A DNA stretch of 64,000 nucleotides, from assembly GCA_020634455.1 (NCBI GenBank), contig JACKBQ010000002.1, forward strand, positions 868,001-932,000. The letters run 5' to 3'. Both the position numbers and the translations under genes were made by a program. The DNA comes from Ardenticatenaceae bacterium. Lineage in GTDB: Bacteria; Chloroflexota; Anaerolineae; Promineifilales; Promineifilaceae. The stretch's first letter is position 1. Every line of letters starts with the position of its first letter. Under the pieces are notes generated by a model, which did no database searches, had not been told where the DNA came from, and worked only from the letters and a program-made list of their open reading frames with translations. Below, piece by piece: positions 8,149-15,480 of the stretch.

Positions 8149-9435
8149 ATGTCTTACATAGAATCAGTTCGCGGGCGGGAAGTTTTGGATTCGCGCGGAA
8201 ATCCAACAGTAGAAGTTGAAATTCAGCTGTTCGATGGCAGCTTTGGCCGGGCCATTGTGCCGTCTGGTGCATCCACTGGCATTCACGAAGCATGGGAAAA
8301 ACGTGATGGCGACAAGGGTCGTTACGTGGGAAAAGGTGTGCAAGGGGCGGTAACGGCCGTAAACGAGGATATCGCCGAAGCCATTGTAGGCTGGGACGCC
8401 ACCGATCAGGTTGGCATTGATCAGGCCATGATTGAGCTGGACGGCAGCGAAAACAAGAAAAACCTCGGAGCCAACGCCATTTTGGGTGTCTCCCTGGCCG
8501 TGGCCCACGCTGCCGCCGACAGCCTGGAAGTGCCGCTCTACCGCTACCTGGGCGGTGTCTATGCTCGCACTTTGCCCGTGCCCATGATGAACATCATGAA
8601 CGGCGGCAAGCACGCCGCTGGGGCCACCGACCTGCAAGAGTACATGATTATGCCCGTCGGTGCTTCCACCTTTGCCGAGGGACTGCGCTGGGGCGCAGAA
8701 ATCTACCACAGCCTCAAGAAAGTGCTGGCCAGCAAGGGTTACGGCACCACCGTTGGCGATGAAGGTGGTTTTGCCCCCCGCGTTAAGAACAACAGCGAAC
8801 CGTTTGAGCTGATGCTGGAAGCCATCGAAAAAGCGGGCTACAAGCCGGGCGAGCAAATCATGTTTGCTATGGACCCCGCCGCTTCCGAAATTTACGAAGA
8901 CGGTATGTACAACATGAAGGTCGAAGGCAAAAAGCTCACCGGCGAAGAGATGGTAGATTTCTACGTCAATCTGGTCAACAAATACCCCATCATCTCCATT
9001 GAAGATGGCTTGGGTGAAGACGATTGGGCCGCCTGGACGCTCATGATGGAAAAACTGGGCGACAAGGTGCAAATTGTGGGCGATGACCTGCTGGTGACCA
9101 ACGTGAAGCGCATCGAGATGGGCATTGAGCGCAAGGCGGCCAATAGCTTGCTGTGCAAAGTGAACCAGATTGGCACGCTCACTGAAGCGATCAAATCCGT
9201 AGAAATGGTGCAGCGTCATGGCTGGACGGCCGTTACCTCCCATCGCTCTGGTGAAAGTGAAGACGCCACCATCTCCGACCTGGCTGTGGCATTGAACACC
9301 GGCCAGATCAAAACTGGCGCACCCGCCCGCAGCGACCGCGTGGCCAAATACAACCAGCTCCTCCGCATTGAGGACGACCTGGGCGATTCGGCCATCTATC
9401 CCGGTTTGAAGGCGTTCACCAACTTGCGCCTTTAG
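8149..9435 (+). CDS. eno: Enolase (phosphopyruvate hydratase)
   Basis: 428 residues from the ATG at 8149, chosen over the in-frame GTG at 8143 because AAGGAG (8138-8143) is ideally spaced for the ATG. It catalyses 2-phosphoglycerate to phosphoenolpyruvate in glycolysis. Family motifs are all present: SGASTGIHEAWEKRD near the N-terminus, GDEGGFAP, the metal-binding region DPAASEIYEDGMY, SIEDGLGEDDWAAW, GDDLLVTN, the catalytic-lysine segment LLCKVNQIGT and SHRSGESED. The product is the phosphodonor of the PTS locus at 24-36 kb. It is followed by an inverted repeat at 9439-9503 and then clpP on the same strand. Confidence 0.98.
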   Translation: MSYIESVRGREVLDSRGNPTVEVEIQLFDGSFGRAIVPSGASTGIHEAWEKRDGDKGRYVGKGVQGAVTAVNEDIAEAIVGWDATDQVGIDQAMIELDGSENKKNLGANAILGVSLAVAHAAADSLEVPLYRYLGGVYARTLPVPMMNIMNGGKHAAGATDLQEYMIMPVGASTFAEGLRWGAEIYHSLKKVLASKGYGTTVGDEGGFAPRVKNNSEPFELMLEAIEKAGYKPGEQIMFAMDPAASEIYEDGMYNMKVEGKKLTGEEMVDFYVNLVNKYPIISIEDGLGEDDWAAWTLMMEKLGDKVQIVGDDLLVTNVKRIEMGIERKAANSLLCKVNQIGTLTEAIKSVEMVQRHGWTAVTSHRSGESEDATISDLAVALNTGQIKTGAPARSDRVAKYNQLLRIEDDLGDSAIYPGLKAFTNLRL

Positions 9436-9438
9436 GTA

Positions 9439-9503
9439 GTAAACGGTAATCGGTGATCGGTATTCAGTAATCAACCGATTACTGAATACTGATTACCGTT
9501 TAC
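9439..9503. repeat. Inverted repeat, GGTAATC word family (A2)
   Basis: GTAAACGGTAATC at the left end pairs with GATTACCGTTTAC at the right end. The centre contains TATTCAGTAATC and GATTACTGAATA. The left arm has one extra copy of the CGGTGAT word, so the arms differ by a repeat unit. It lies between eno and clpP with no T-run after it. Confidence 0.7.
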
Positions 9504-9570
9504 CTGAATCTAATCTTTACGCGGTACACTCTGCCCACTTTGCTAAAAAAACACAGTTAAGGATACAACC

Positions 9571-10164
9571 ATGATTCGATTTGAAGATGAATACGAAGAA
9601 CCCGCCGAAGAGAAAACAAAACCAAAGAAAAGCATGATGGAACGCCTGCTGGAAACCCGCACCATCACTATTTTCGGCGAAATTAATATGAAGCTGGCGC
9701 AAGAAGTGACCGAAAAGCTAATGCTGCTGGCGGCCGATTCCGACGACGACATCAAAATCTTCATCAACTCCCCTGGTGGGCACGTAGAATCTGGCGACAC
9801 CATTTTTGACATGATCCGCTTTGTCAAACCAAAAGTGAAAATTGTGGGGACAGGCTGGGTAGCCAGCGCCGGGGCGCTCATTTACGCCTCTGCTGACCGG
9901 GAAAATCGTTACAGCTTGCCCAACACCCGCTTCTTGCTGCACCAGCCGATGGGCGGGGTGCGTGGTCAGGCGCAGGACATTAAGATTGAGGCGGAAGAGA
10001 TCATCAAGATGCGCGAACGCCTAAACCGCATTTTCTCTGAGCAGACGGGTCAGCCGCTGGCAAAAGTAACCAAAGACACCGAGCGCAACTTCTGGATGAC
10101 AGCTAAAGAAGCGATTGAGTACGGTCTGGTGGGGCAAATCATCAATTCCGCCGACGAAGTTTAG
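9571..10164 (+). CDS. clpP: ATP-dependent Clp protease proteolytic subunit
   Basis: 197 residues. ClpP forms the tetradecameric peptidase chamber fed by Clp ATPases. The catalytic triad can be placed: Ser99 in GWVASAGALIYAS, His124 in FLLHQPMGG and Asp169 in KDTERNFWM. The oxyanion strand INSPGG is at 66-70. The N-terminus carries an unusual acidic then lysine-rich extension (EDEYEEPAEEKTKPKK) before the conserved core starts around residue 28, and the serine motif is ASAGA rather than ASMGA; both depart from the classical family, so a divergent paralogue is possible. No clpX or tig lies next to it. A strong terminator follows at 10214-10251. Confidence 0.93.
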   Translation: MIRFEDEYEEPAEEKTKPKKSMMERLLETRTITIFGEINMKLAQEVTEKLMLLAADSDDDIKIFINSPGGHVESGDTIFDMIRFVKPKVKIVGTGWVASAGALIYASADRENRYSLPNTRFLLHQPMGGVRGQAQDIKIEAEEIIKMRERLNRIFSEQTGQPLAKVTKDTERNFWMTAKEAIEYGLVGQIINSADEV

Positions 10165-10213
10165 TAATTCATTCGTAGGTCAATTTTACAAAATTGACCC
10201 ACAGACAAAATTG

Positions 10214-10251
10214 GACCTCAAAAGTTTGTCAAAACTTTTGAGGTCTTTTTT
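10214..10251 (+). terminator. Rho-independent terminator of clpP
   Basis: A perfect 14-base stem (10214-10227 with 10232-10245), a 4-base loop GTCA and a run of six T. Its T-run overlaps the stop codon of the opposite-strand small gene ending at 10250. Confidence 0.85.
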
Positions 10252-10360
10252 ATTTCTGTCGCCGGGCCAGGGCGTTCATCACCATGACGAAGGCGGTAAT
10301 CATTCCCAGCATGAAAGTGATGGCGATGATGATGAGTAAGGTTGTGAGCGGGATGAACAT
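10250..10360 (-). CDS. 36-residue single-pass membrane protein
   Basis: A short gene. From ATG 10360 the product begins MFIPLTTLLIIIAITFMLGM and ends NALARRQK, followed by TAA. It is one hydrophobic helix of about 24 residues with a positively charged C-terminus, so N-out/C-in insertion is expected. The start is supported by a perfect AGGAG (10367-10371) six bases upstream. It is preceded by the VWA gene on the same strand and ends inside the clpP terminator. The function is unknown; tiny proteins of this type often modulate a membrane partner. Confidence 0.6.
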   Translation of the reverse strand: MFIPLTTLLIIIAITFMLGMITAFVMVMNALARRQK

Positions 10361-10382
10361 TTTTTACTCCTGTGTGCGTTGA

Positions 10383-10438
10383 GATTGGACCATTTTCATG
10401 TACAGAAAGTTGCAATTGAAACCCAAAATGGTCCAATC
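10383..10438. repeat. Long inverted repeat between VWA gene and small membrane gene
   Basis: GATTGGACCATTTT (10383-10396) and AAAATGGTCCAATC (10425-10438) form a perfect 14-base stem with a 28-base loop, followed on the plus strand by T5. On the minus strand it separates the VWA stop from the small-protein ribosome site and could protect or attenuate that transcript. Confidence 0.6.
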
Positions 10439-10450
10439 TTTTTGCTCAAC

Positions 10451-11233
10451 TTAGCTAAACATACCAGCGGGCATTGCCCCTTGCTGGCTCATGCTGATGG
10501 TGGACTGGGACACCAGGTTGAAGATGCGGCGCAGTTCCTGGTGGCTAAGCCCGGCAGCGAGCACGTCGGGGAAGCCGATTTCGTCGGCGAGCTGACGCAG
10601 TTCGGCAGGGTTGATGCCGCCACTGCGGAAGCCAACGTAGGCCAGGGTGTAAATTTCGTGTTTGAGCAACTCGGTGGCCGCGCGGCGAATCTGTGTGGCG
10701 CGTTGTTTGGAGGCGTTATCGTCGCCGTCGGAGTAGACGATGACGATGCAGCGCACCATGACGCCGCTCTGCCGCAGCTGTTGAGCGTAAAGTACCATGT
10801 TGGTGAAGCCTCCTGCCACGGCATCGTACAGGGCAGTGGAGCCGCTGGGGTCGTAGCTGAGGCGGCTGAGTGGCGGCACGTCTTTGAGCGGCATGTAGCC
10901 GTGCAGCAGGGCGACATCCTGGTTGAAGACGATGGTGCTCATGAGGATGTCGTCGGCGGCGCTGGAGCCAATCATGGCGGCCAGATATTCCTGGTTGTAG
11001 GCGGTGACCAAGTCATTGGCATGTGGGGCCATCGAGCCGCTCATGTCGATGATGTTCATGGCCAGGGTGACTTCGTTGCTGGTGAGCTGGTTGAGGGGGG
11101 TGCCAACGGCCGTTGCCATCGTTGGCCCGTTTAAATTGGAAACCACCAAATCCATCGTGTTGTTCGTTAGCCCATCCGCTTGCGCAGATTGAAAAAGATT
11201 GTCTAAATTTCCAAGTCCGTTGTTGTTGGTCAT
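10451..11233 (-). CDS. VWA domain protein
   Basis: 260 residues, a single von Willebrand factor A domain. The MIDAS metal site is complete: DMSGSM (about 63-68), the threonine segment SGSTALYDAV and the aspartate segment YSDGDDNAS. No signal peptide or membrane segment is seen, so it should be cytoplasmic. Proteins of this type bind partners in a metal-dependent way, often with MoxR AAA ATPases, but none is adjacent. The start at 11233 has AAGGA upstream. It is followed by the 36-residue membrane protein on the same strand, a possible partner. The function is not known. Confidence 0.88.
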   Translation of the reverse strand: MTNNNGLGNLDNLFQSAQADGLTNNTMDLVVSNLNGPTMATAVGTPLNQLTSNEVTLAMNIIDMSGSMAPHANDLVTAYNQEYLAAMIGSSAADDILMSTIVFNQDVALLHGYMPLKDVPPLSRLSYDPSGSTALYDAVAGGFTNMVLYAQQLRQSGVMVRCIVIVYSDGDDNASKQRATQIRRAATELLKHEIYTLAYVGFRSGGINPAELRQLADEIGFPDVLAAGLSHQELRRIFNLVSQSTISMSQQGAMPAGMFS

Positions 11234-11251
11234 GATTTTTTCCTTAATGGG

Positions 11252-11307
11252 ACGCAGGTTTGCCTGATCTTCCTGATCAAAATCAGGTTGATCAGGTAAA
11301 CCTGCGT
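11252..11307. repeat. Hairpin built of repeated CCTGATC words
   Basis: ACGCAGGTTTGCCTGAT (11252-11268) pairs with ATCAGGTAAACCTGCGT (11291-11307) with one mismatch. A second stem, CCTGAT (11272-11277) with ATCAGG (11282-11287), is nested inside. The CCTGATC word repeats with a 9-10 base period, the same architecture as the other intergenic repeats. Confidence 0.6.
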
Positions 11308-11402
11308 TCTATTTCCTTTTTGCGAGCGCAATATCAATAAAACCTTCGGGAGGTTTCAGGCGTGATTGAGGCCGCTTGCAAAGCTTCCCGGAGGTTGGTT
11401 TT

Positions 11403-12332
11403 CTAAAAGGGCAGCTTGTCGGTGCTGTCGATGAAGTTGACGCCTTGCTGCTCAAAATCGGCGAAGCGGGCCTGGGCGATGGCGTGGAAATCCACGTCCG
11501 GGTGCAGCACGGGGGAGGTGCAGTCACGCAGAAAATAAATCTTCTGTAACGCCTCTGGCTGACTGCTGAAATCCTCGACCAGGTCTTCGACCGTCTCCAG
11601 CACACAGTGGCTCTCTGCTTCCCCAGCGATCACCACCACGTCTGCCTGGGCAAGGGTGTCCAAGAATGGTTTGTTCTTGCCCCCCATCGGGTGGTTGGGC
11701 ACGGACACTTCCGGCTGGATGATTGAGTAATGTTCGGTGAGCGGGATGCTGCCTTTGGTGAGCCAGGTGGGTTGTGTTTTCCTTGCGATGCTGTGGTAGA
11801 GAACGGCCGTAAACAACTCAGGGTCCAACGCATTACCAATACTGCCAATCATGACGTGGTAGGGCCAGATGGTGAGCTGCTTTTTGGCCTCTTGCTCCAG
11901 CTGCTTCACATAGCTGGTAGACTGCACGGGAGCCACCAGCGGCCGCCATTTGCCCTGCTTGATGTCGTCGTAGGTGATGAGGGTGAACGGCGTGGGATGG
12001 TTGCCTGCCTCGTCTGCCCACCACGCCGGGTGGAAAATTTGGTGGGGCAGGTGGGAATCCAGCGAGCAGGTGATATTGGTGATGCGCTCGGCGTTGTTGT
12101 AGATAAATTCGATGGTGCGTTGAATGTCGCCCATCGCACCGGGTACGTAGAGGCTGCCATTTTGGTGGCAAAAATCAACCTGCATATCAATAATCACCAG
12201 GTGGACATTTTCTTTGTCTTCAACGGCGGGTTTTAGGCCTGCGTTGGTGGCTTCGGCGGCGATGGTGGCCACGTCGGGGTAATGCAGCGTGCCGATGCGG
12301 CTGGGGTCGTAAAAGCCAGGGAATTTGCTCAT
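11403..12332 (-). CDS. Isochorismatase-family cysteine hydrolase (nicotinamidase-like)
   Basis: 309 residues, longer than typical nicotinamidases (about 180-220). The catalytic aspartate lies in VIIDMQVDFCHQNG, a lysine in WLTKGSIPL, and the nucleophile in AGEAESHCVLETVEDL, which are the D-K-C triad segments of the isochorismatase fold. Nicotinamide deamidation or hydrolysis of another small amide is likely, but the substrate is not certain. An extra N-terminal segment (1-40) and an insert around 120-200 are unusual. The start has GGAG nine bases upstream. Transcription comes from a near-consensus promoter at 12397-12425 that contains an embedded operator, so expression is probably repressed; the two ArsR-DUF2087 genes upstream are candidate regulators. 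Confidence 0.85.
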   Translation of the reverse strand: MSKFPGFYDPSRIGTLHYPDVATIAAEATNAGLKPAVEDKENVHLVIIDMQVDFCHQNGSLYVPGAMGDIQRTIEFIYNNAERITNITCSLDSHLPHQIFHPAWWADEAGNHPTPFTLITYDDIKQGKWRPLVAPVQSTSYVKQLEQEAKKQLTIWPYHVMIGSIGNALDPELFTAVLYHSIARKTQPTWLTKGSIPLTEHYSIIQPEVSVPNHPMGGKNKPFLDTLAQADVVVIAGEAESHCVLETVEDLVEDFSSQPEALQKIYFLRDCTSPVLHPDVDFHAIAQARFADFEQQGVNFIDSTDKLPF

Positions 12333-12364
12333 GATTGAGGCTCCTTTTTCGGTTAATCACAATA

Positions 12365-12381
12365 AGTGTTTGTGTTACACT
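12365..12381. promoter_or_regulatory. Second operator copy, AGTGT-N7-ACACT
   Basis: AGTGTTTGTGTTACACT has the same 17-base pattern as the site at 12402-12418, centred 37 bases away. It lies downstream of the predicted transcription start of the cysteine hydrolase gene. Confidence 0.6.
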
Positions 12382-12396
12382 AAATAATATGTGAGC

Positions 12397-12425
12397 AGTA
12401 TAGTGTACAAGATACACTTTGTCAA
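12397..12425 (-). promoter_or_regulatory. Near-consensus sigma-70 promoter of the cysteine hydrolase gene
   Basis: On the minus strand, TTGACA (12425-12420), a 17-base spacer and TATACT (12402-12397). This is the best promoter in the window. It fires toward the gene starting at 12332, with a leader of about 55 bases. Confidence 0.85.
12402..12418. promoter_or_regulatory. Operator inside the promoter spacer, AGTGT-N7-ACACT
   Basis: AGTGTA-CAAGA-TACACT is a perfect inverted repeat that fills the spacer between the -35 and -10 elements. A repressor bound here would block RNA polymerase. The likely protein is one of the adjacent ArsR-type regulators (inference). Confidence 0.65.
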
Positions 12426-12442
12426 GCGTCGATTTTTGAATT

Positions 12443-12542
12443 GAACACAGCTAAACACAGATTGACGTTGATTTTTGCTGGTTTATCTGTGCAAATTCGT
12501 GTCCTGGTTTTTTGAGAAGAAATACGCGGAAAGAATCCGCGG
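12443..12542. repeat. Degenerate ACACAG/ATCTGTG repeat and a CGCGGA hairpin (family B)
   Basis: GAACACAGCTAAACACAG on the left and ATCTGTGCAAATTCGTGTC on the right form an imperfect inverted repeat (12443-12503). A short hairpin CGCGGA-AAGAA-TCCGCG lies at 12526-12542. It occupies the gap downstream of the ArsR-DUF2087 gene that ends at 12559. Confidence 0.5.
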
Positions 12543-12558
12543 CTACGGTGGGGGAAGG

Positions 12559-13116
12559 CTAGATGCGCCAGTAGATGTTATTTTCGCGGGTCATGAGTTT
12601 GTGTTCAATTAGAAAGCGGCGCAGCGAAGCGTAGTCGGAGTGGAGCGGTTTGAGGATGTCGTTAAGGTCGGCTTCGGGGTAGCGGACGCCGGGTTGAAAA
12701 TGATTGGCGACCCATTTCATGATGACGAACTGTTTTTTGTAGCGGGCGGGGATTTGGGTGAGACGGCCGTTTTCCACAAAGTTGCTCAAAATTTTCTGCT
12801 CGTACGCATTGGTGCTGTCATCTGGCACCAGTTCGGCCAGTTGCGCCTGGGACAAAATGTCTCGGCTCATGCTCTCCAAAAACTTCACGTTCAGCCAGTA
12901 GATGCGGTTGTTGCCCTCGGCCCGTACGTTAATCAGACCTAGCTCTTTCATGGTGGCCAGGTGGTGGGAGACGGTCGGTTCGCGCAGCTCTAGCAGGGCG
13001 GCCAGCTCGCCAACGCTGCGCTCCTGATTGGCCAGCAGCCCCAAAATCTTCAGGCGGCTCTCGTTGCCCAAAACCTTGAAGAAGTTCAGCAATCTTTGAA
13101 ATTGATCATTGCTCAT
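12559..13116 (-). CDS. ArsR-type HTH regulator with C-terminal DUF2087
   Basis: 185 residues. An ArsR-like winged helix occupies about residues 5-85: FFKVLGNESRLKILGLL, then the recognition helix region LREPTVSHHLATMKELGL. No cysteine pair typical of metal-sensing ArsR proteins is present. The C-terminal 70 residues (RLTQIPARYKKQFVIMKW onward, ending ENNIYWRI) match DUF2087, which commonly follows such HTH domains. It probably binds DNA as a dimer; the ligand is unknown. It is a tandem paralogue of the gene at 13211-13744. Candidate targets are the AGTGT-N7-ACACT operators at 12365 and 12402. Confidence 0.88.
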   Translation of the reverse strand: MSNDQFQRLLNFFKVLGNESRLKILGLLANQERSVGELAALLELREPTVSHHLATMKELGLINVRAEGNNRIYWLNVKFLESMSRDILSQAQLAELVPDDSTNAYEQKILSNFVENGRLTQIPARYKKQFVIMKWVANHFQPGVRYPEADLNDILKPLHSDYASLRRFLIEHKLMTRENNIYWRI

Positions 13117-13143
13117 GCGGTATTTTTCACTCCTTCATAAAAG

Positions 13144-13185
13144 GGACGCGGATGAACGCGGATTAGTCTGTGTAATCTGTGGATT
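13144..13185. repeat. Degenerate ACGCGGAT/ATCTGTGG repeat (family B)
   Basis: GACGCGGATGAACGCGGATT followed by CTGTGTAATCTGTGGATT. The words repeat every 10-11 bases. It fills the gap between the two ArsR-DUF2087 paralogues. Confidence 0.5.
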
Positions 13186-13210
13186 TTCATTCGTGATGTT
13201 GAGCTCGCGC

Positions 13211-13744
13211 TCATGTCGTTTTTTGGTAAATGCCCCGGCTGCGGGTCATGAAGCCCCAATCCACCAGCAAGCGGCGCATTTCGGCATAGTCGGGATGTGC
13301 TTGGGACAACCTCTCATTGACTGTTTTTTCGGGATAGCTGACGCCGCTTTCAAACAATTCGGCCAGCCAACTGGCGATTTCACGCAGTTCAGCTTCGTTT
13401 TCGGGCAGTTTTTTCAGGCGGGGGCCGTTGGTGTAGTGGCGCAACACGCGCTGACGCAGCGTTTCTTGCCCACCAGAATCGCCGCGATGGAACACGGCGT
13501 GGTTGATTTGCTCCAGGCCGCTTTGGTTGAGCTGGTAGGTGTAGGGGGCGGTTTCGGTCACCAGGTTGGCTTGTTGGAGGCGATTGAGGTGTTTGAGAAC
13601 GGCCGTTTCCTTCACCCCCATTCGCCGCGCCAACTCGGGTACAGGGGCTGTTTGCTCCGCCAAAATTCCCAGCAGCTGCAGCCGTTCGCGCTGCCCAACC
13701 GCTTGCAAAAAAGTCATCAGGACCTCAATTTTCTCTGGTTCCAT
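13211..13744 (-). CDS. ArsR-type HTH regulator with C-terminal DUF2087 (second paralogue)
   Basis: 177 residues with the same architecture as the downstream neighbour: HTH about 5-80 (FLQAVGQRERLQLLGILAEQ, then GVKETAVLKHLNRLQQANL) and DUF2087 about 105-175 (GPRLKKLPENEAELREIASW, ending TRSRGIYQKTT). Identity to the first copy looks low but collinear, indicating an old duplication. It is transcribed away from the membrane-protein gene at 13908; the shared upstream region carries ATTTAGA/TCTAAAT half-sites (13812-13847) that could be an autoregulatory operator. No metal-binding cysteines are seen. Confidence 0.87.
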   Translation of the reverse strand: MEPEKIEVLMTFLQAVGQRERLQLLGILAEQTAPVPELARRMGVKETAVLKHLNRLQQANLVTETAPYTYQLNQSGLEQINHAVFHRGDSGGQETLRQRVLRHYTNGPRLKKLPENEAELREIASWLAELFESGVSYPEKTVNERLSQAHPDYAEMRRLLVDWGFMTRSRGIYQKTT

Positions 13745-13811
13745 GAGAATAAAACCTTTGCGTATTTGGTATAGATTCCCGCCTGTGCAAGAATGACAGA
13801 CTCCGTAGCCT

Positions 13812-13847
13812 ATTTAGACAAAAATCTAAATAGAAGAATATCTAAAT
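13812..13847. promoter_or_regulatory. ATTTAGA/TCTAAAT operator cluster in a divergent promoter region
   Basis: ATTTAGA (13812-13818) and TCTAAAT (13825-13831) form a perfect 7-base inverted repeat with a 6-base spacer. A third TCTAAAT half-site lies at 13841-13847. The region separates a minus-strand regulator from a plus-strand membrane protein gene. Confidence 0.5.
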
Positions 13848-13871
13848 TGCTTAACTTCGTCAAGTGACAAT

Positions 13872-13901
13872 TTGCTTTTGCATGGTTCTCCTTCGTACAA
13901 T
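13872..13901 (+). promoter_or_regulatory. Candidate promoter giving a leaderless mRNA for the membrane protein
   Basis: TTGCTT (13872-13877), an 18-base spacer, and TACAAT (13896-13901). The -10 element ends 6 bases before the ATG at 13908 and no Shine-Dalgarno is present, so transcription may begin at the start codon. Confidence 0.45.
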
Positions 13902-13907
13902 CCAATC

Positions 13908-15122
13908 ATGAGCTTCAGCAGCGTGATCTGGCAAACGATTCTATTCTTTCTAACCTTTTGGCTGGGCTGTTACCTCATTGCCCGCGATGCCAGCCGCTTG
14001 CAGCTTTGGCTGGCCGGATTGGGCATGTTGGCTTTTTCCGCTGGCGTGGTTTCATTGCTGCTGGGTACCTTTGCCCCTTCGGCCCAGATGGCGCTGGCGC
14101 TGTACCGGTTGCAGCGGCTGTTTGTACTGCTGCCTGCGTTATTCTGGTTGGGGGCGATGATCTGGCTGATTCCCAACCGGGTGGCGTGGGAGGAGCGATA
14201 CGGCCGTCAGCAGCAGCTGCTGGGTTTAAGCATGGCCTGCATTCTGGCGTATGGCCTGGTCATCAGCGTCATCATCATCCCGGGCCGGCAAACTATTCCA
14301 GCCTGGGTAGGCACCTTCATTGCCCTGGATTTGTTCATTTTTGGCCTGGTTATCACCCAGCTAGACGCTTCCGACAAAGGCGAGGCGTGGCTGTACCACT
14401 TTTTGCGTGCGTTCGATTATTCATTTTTTGCAGCACTCATTTTTGGTGGGCAGATTGTTTTAGTGATGCGTTACTCGTTTGGTTTGAATTTTCCATTGGT
14501 GCTGCTGTTGCTGGCCAGCGTGGCTGCTTCCGTACTCATCCAAACATTTTCAGACCTCGTGCAGGGCTGGCTAGACCGGATTGCGTTTTTCAACGCGCCG
14601 CAGCTGCGCCAAGCGCGGGCCGCACAGCGGGCGGAAGATAGCGCCGCCCAGCGGCTGGATGCCACGCTCGATCTCCTCGACGTCCCTCCGGCCGAATTTG
14701 AGCGGCTCACCCGCCGTGCCCTCAGCCAGATGGGGAATTTGCCCAAATTGGCCAGCAGCCCCTTGACACGCCTGCCAGTGGTAAGCCAGCGCCTTGCCCA
14801 AAACGGCCAGCCAGATGGCACGTTGATCCGTGCCAGTGAGCTAAAAACGGTGCTGACGGAATCTATCACCAAATTGCAGCCCCGCGATGAGGGTGAGTTT
14901 GGCACGACGGACGCGTGGCGGCATTACAATGCACTTTATTTTCCGTACGTGGTGGGATTACGGCCGTATAGTCGCCGCGCCTTCCACAATGAAGATTACC
15001 AGGACGTGCTAGCCTGGTTCCGTAGTCAAGTCCCCGAACGAACCCTCTACAACTGGCAAACGGCCGCTGCCTGTCTTGTTGCCCGTGACCTGCGCGAACG
15101 TTCGCGACACCTTGCCCCGTAA
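13908..15122 (+). CDS. Multi-spanning membrane protein with cytoplasmic C-terminal region
   Basis: 404 residues from ATG 13908; the frame is open upstream to a TTG at 13872, but the ATG fits the position of the promoter. About seven hydrophobic segments fill residues 5-230. The remaining 175 residues are soluble and rich in Ala, Arg and Leu (APQLRQARAAQRAEDSAAQR), ending with a helical segment containing ERTLYNWQTAAACLVARDL. The 7-TM N-terminal organisation resembles the sensor part of some histidine kinases, but no kinase domain follows. The family is not recognised. The divergent neighbour is an ArsR-DUF2087 regulator, which could control this gene. Confidence 0.6.
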   Translation: MSFSSVIWQTILFFLTFWLGCYLIARDASRLQLWLAGLGMLAFSAGVVSLLLGTFAPSAQMALALYRLQRLFVLLPALFWLGAMIWLIPNRVAWEERYGRQQQLLGLSMACILAYGLVISVIIIPGRQTIPAWVGTFIALDLFIFGLVITQLDASDKGEAWLYHFLRAFDYSFFAALIFGGQIVLVMRYSFGLNFPLVLLLLASVAASVLIQTFSDLVQGWLDRIAFFNAPQLRQARAAQRAEDSAAQRLDATLDLLDVPPAEFERLTRRALSQMGNLPKLASSPLTRLPVVSQRLAQNGQPDGTLIRASELKTVLTESITKLQPRDEGEFGTTDAWRHYNALYFPYVVGLRPYSRRAFHNEDYQDVLAWFRSQVPERTLYNWQTAAACLVARDLRERSRHLAP

Positions 15123-15480
15123 TTGTTGGAATGCTGAGGCTGTTTGGCTCTGTCCACAATCTGGGGCGAGGTTCAGCAGGAAATATTGCATATCCAAGCA
15201 AAAAAACCGTTTGGTTATTTGCGCAACATCTGTTGAAGCGTAACATGCTCAAACAAGCTCTGATTGGGTAAATTGCCCATTAGAGCTTGTTGAACACACT
15301 GTCAATCATCATGGGTTATTTGCGAATCTTCTTCACTAGAGTTCGGTTACTTTTGATATATGACAACGGGAACACCTTCGGATTAAGACGGGGTTTTACA
15401 CCAAATTAAATCGCTCCACCTATTTGGTTTGGGTGAAATCATATAGACAACGGCCGTAATTTCCCCTAATATTCTCCCTC
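15123..15480. other. Intergenic region before corA
   Basis: 358 bases without a gene. It contains a hairpin at 15252-15291 (AACAAGCTCT with AGAGCTTGTT, extended by GGG/CCC), one ACGGCCGT palindrome at about 15450, and the corA promoter at 15444-15472. I see nothing else in it. Confidence 0.5.
15444..15472 (+). promoter_or_regulatory. corA promoter, probably leaderless
   Basis: TAGACA (15444-15449), a 17-base spacer and TAATAT (15467-15472). The ATG is at 15481, eight bases after the -10 element, without any Shine-Dalgarno. The ACGGCCGT palindrome sits in the spacer. Confidence 0.55.

Noticed and set aside
8164..9474. Long open frame (436 codons) antisense to enolase
   Set aside because: It covers a highly conserved enolase gene on the other strand; its sequence is His/Phe/Val-rich without family features, typical of antisense frames in GC-rich coding DNA.
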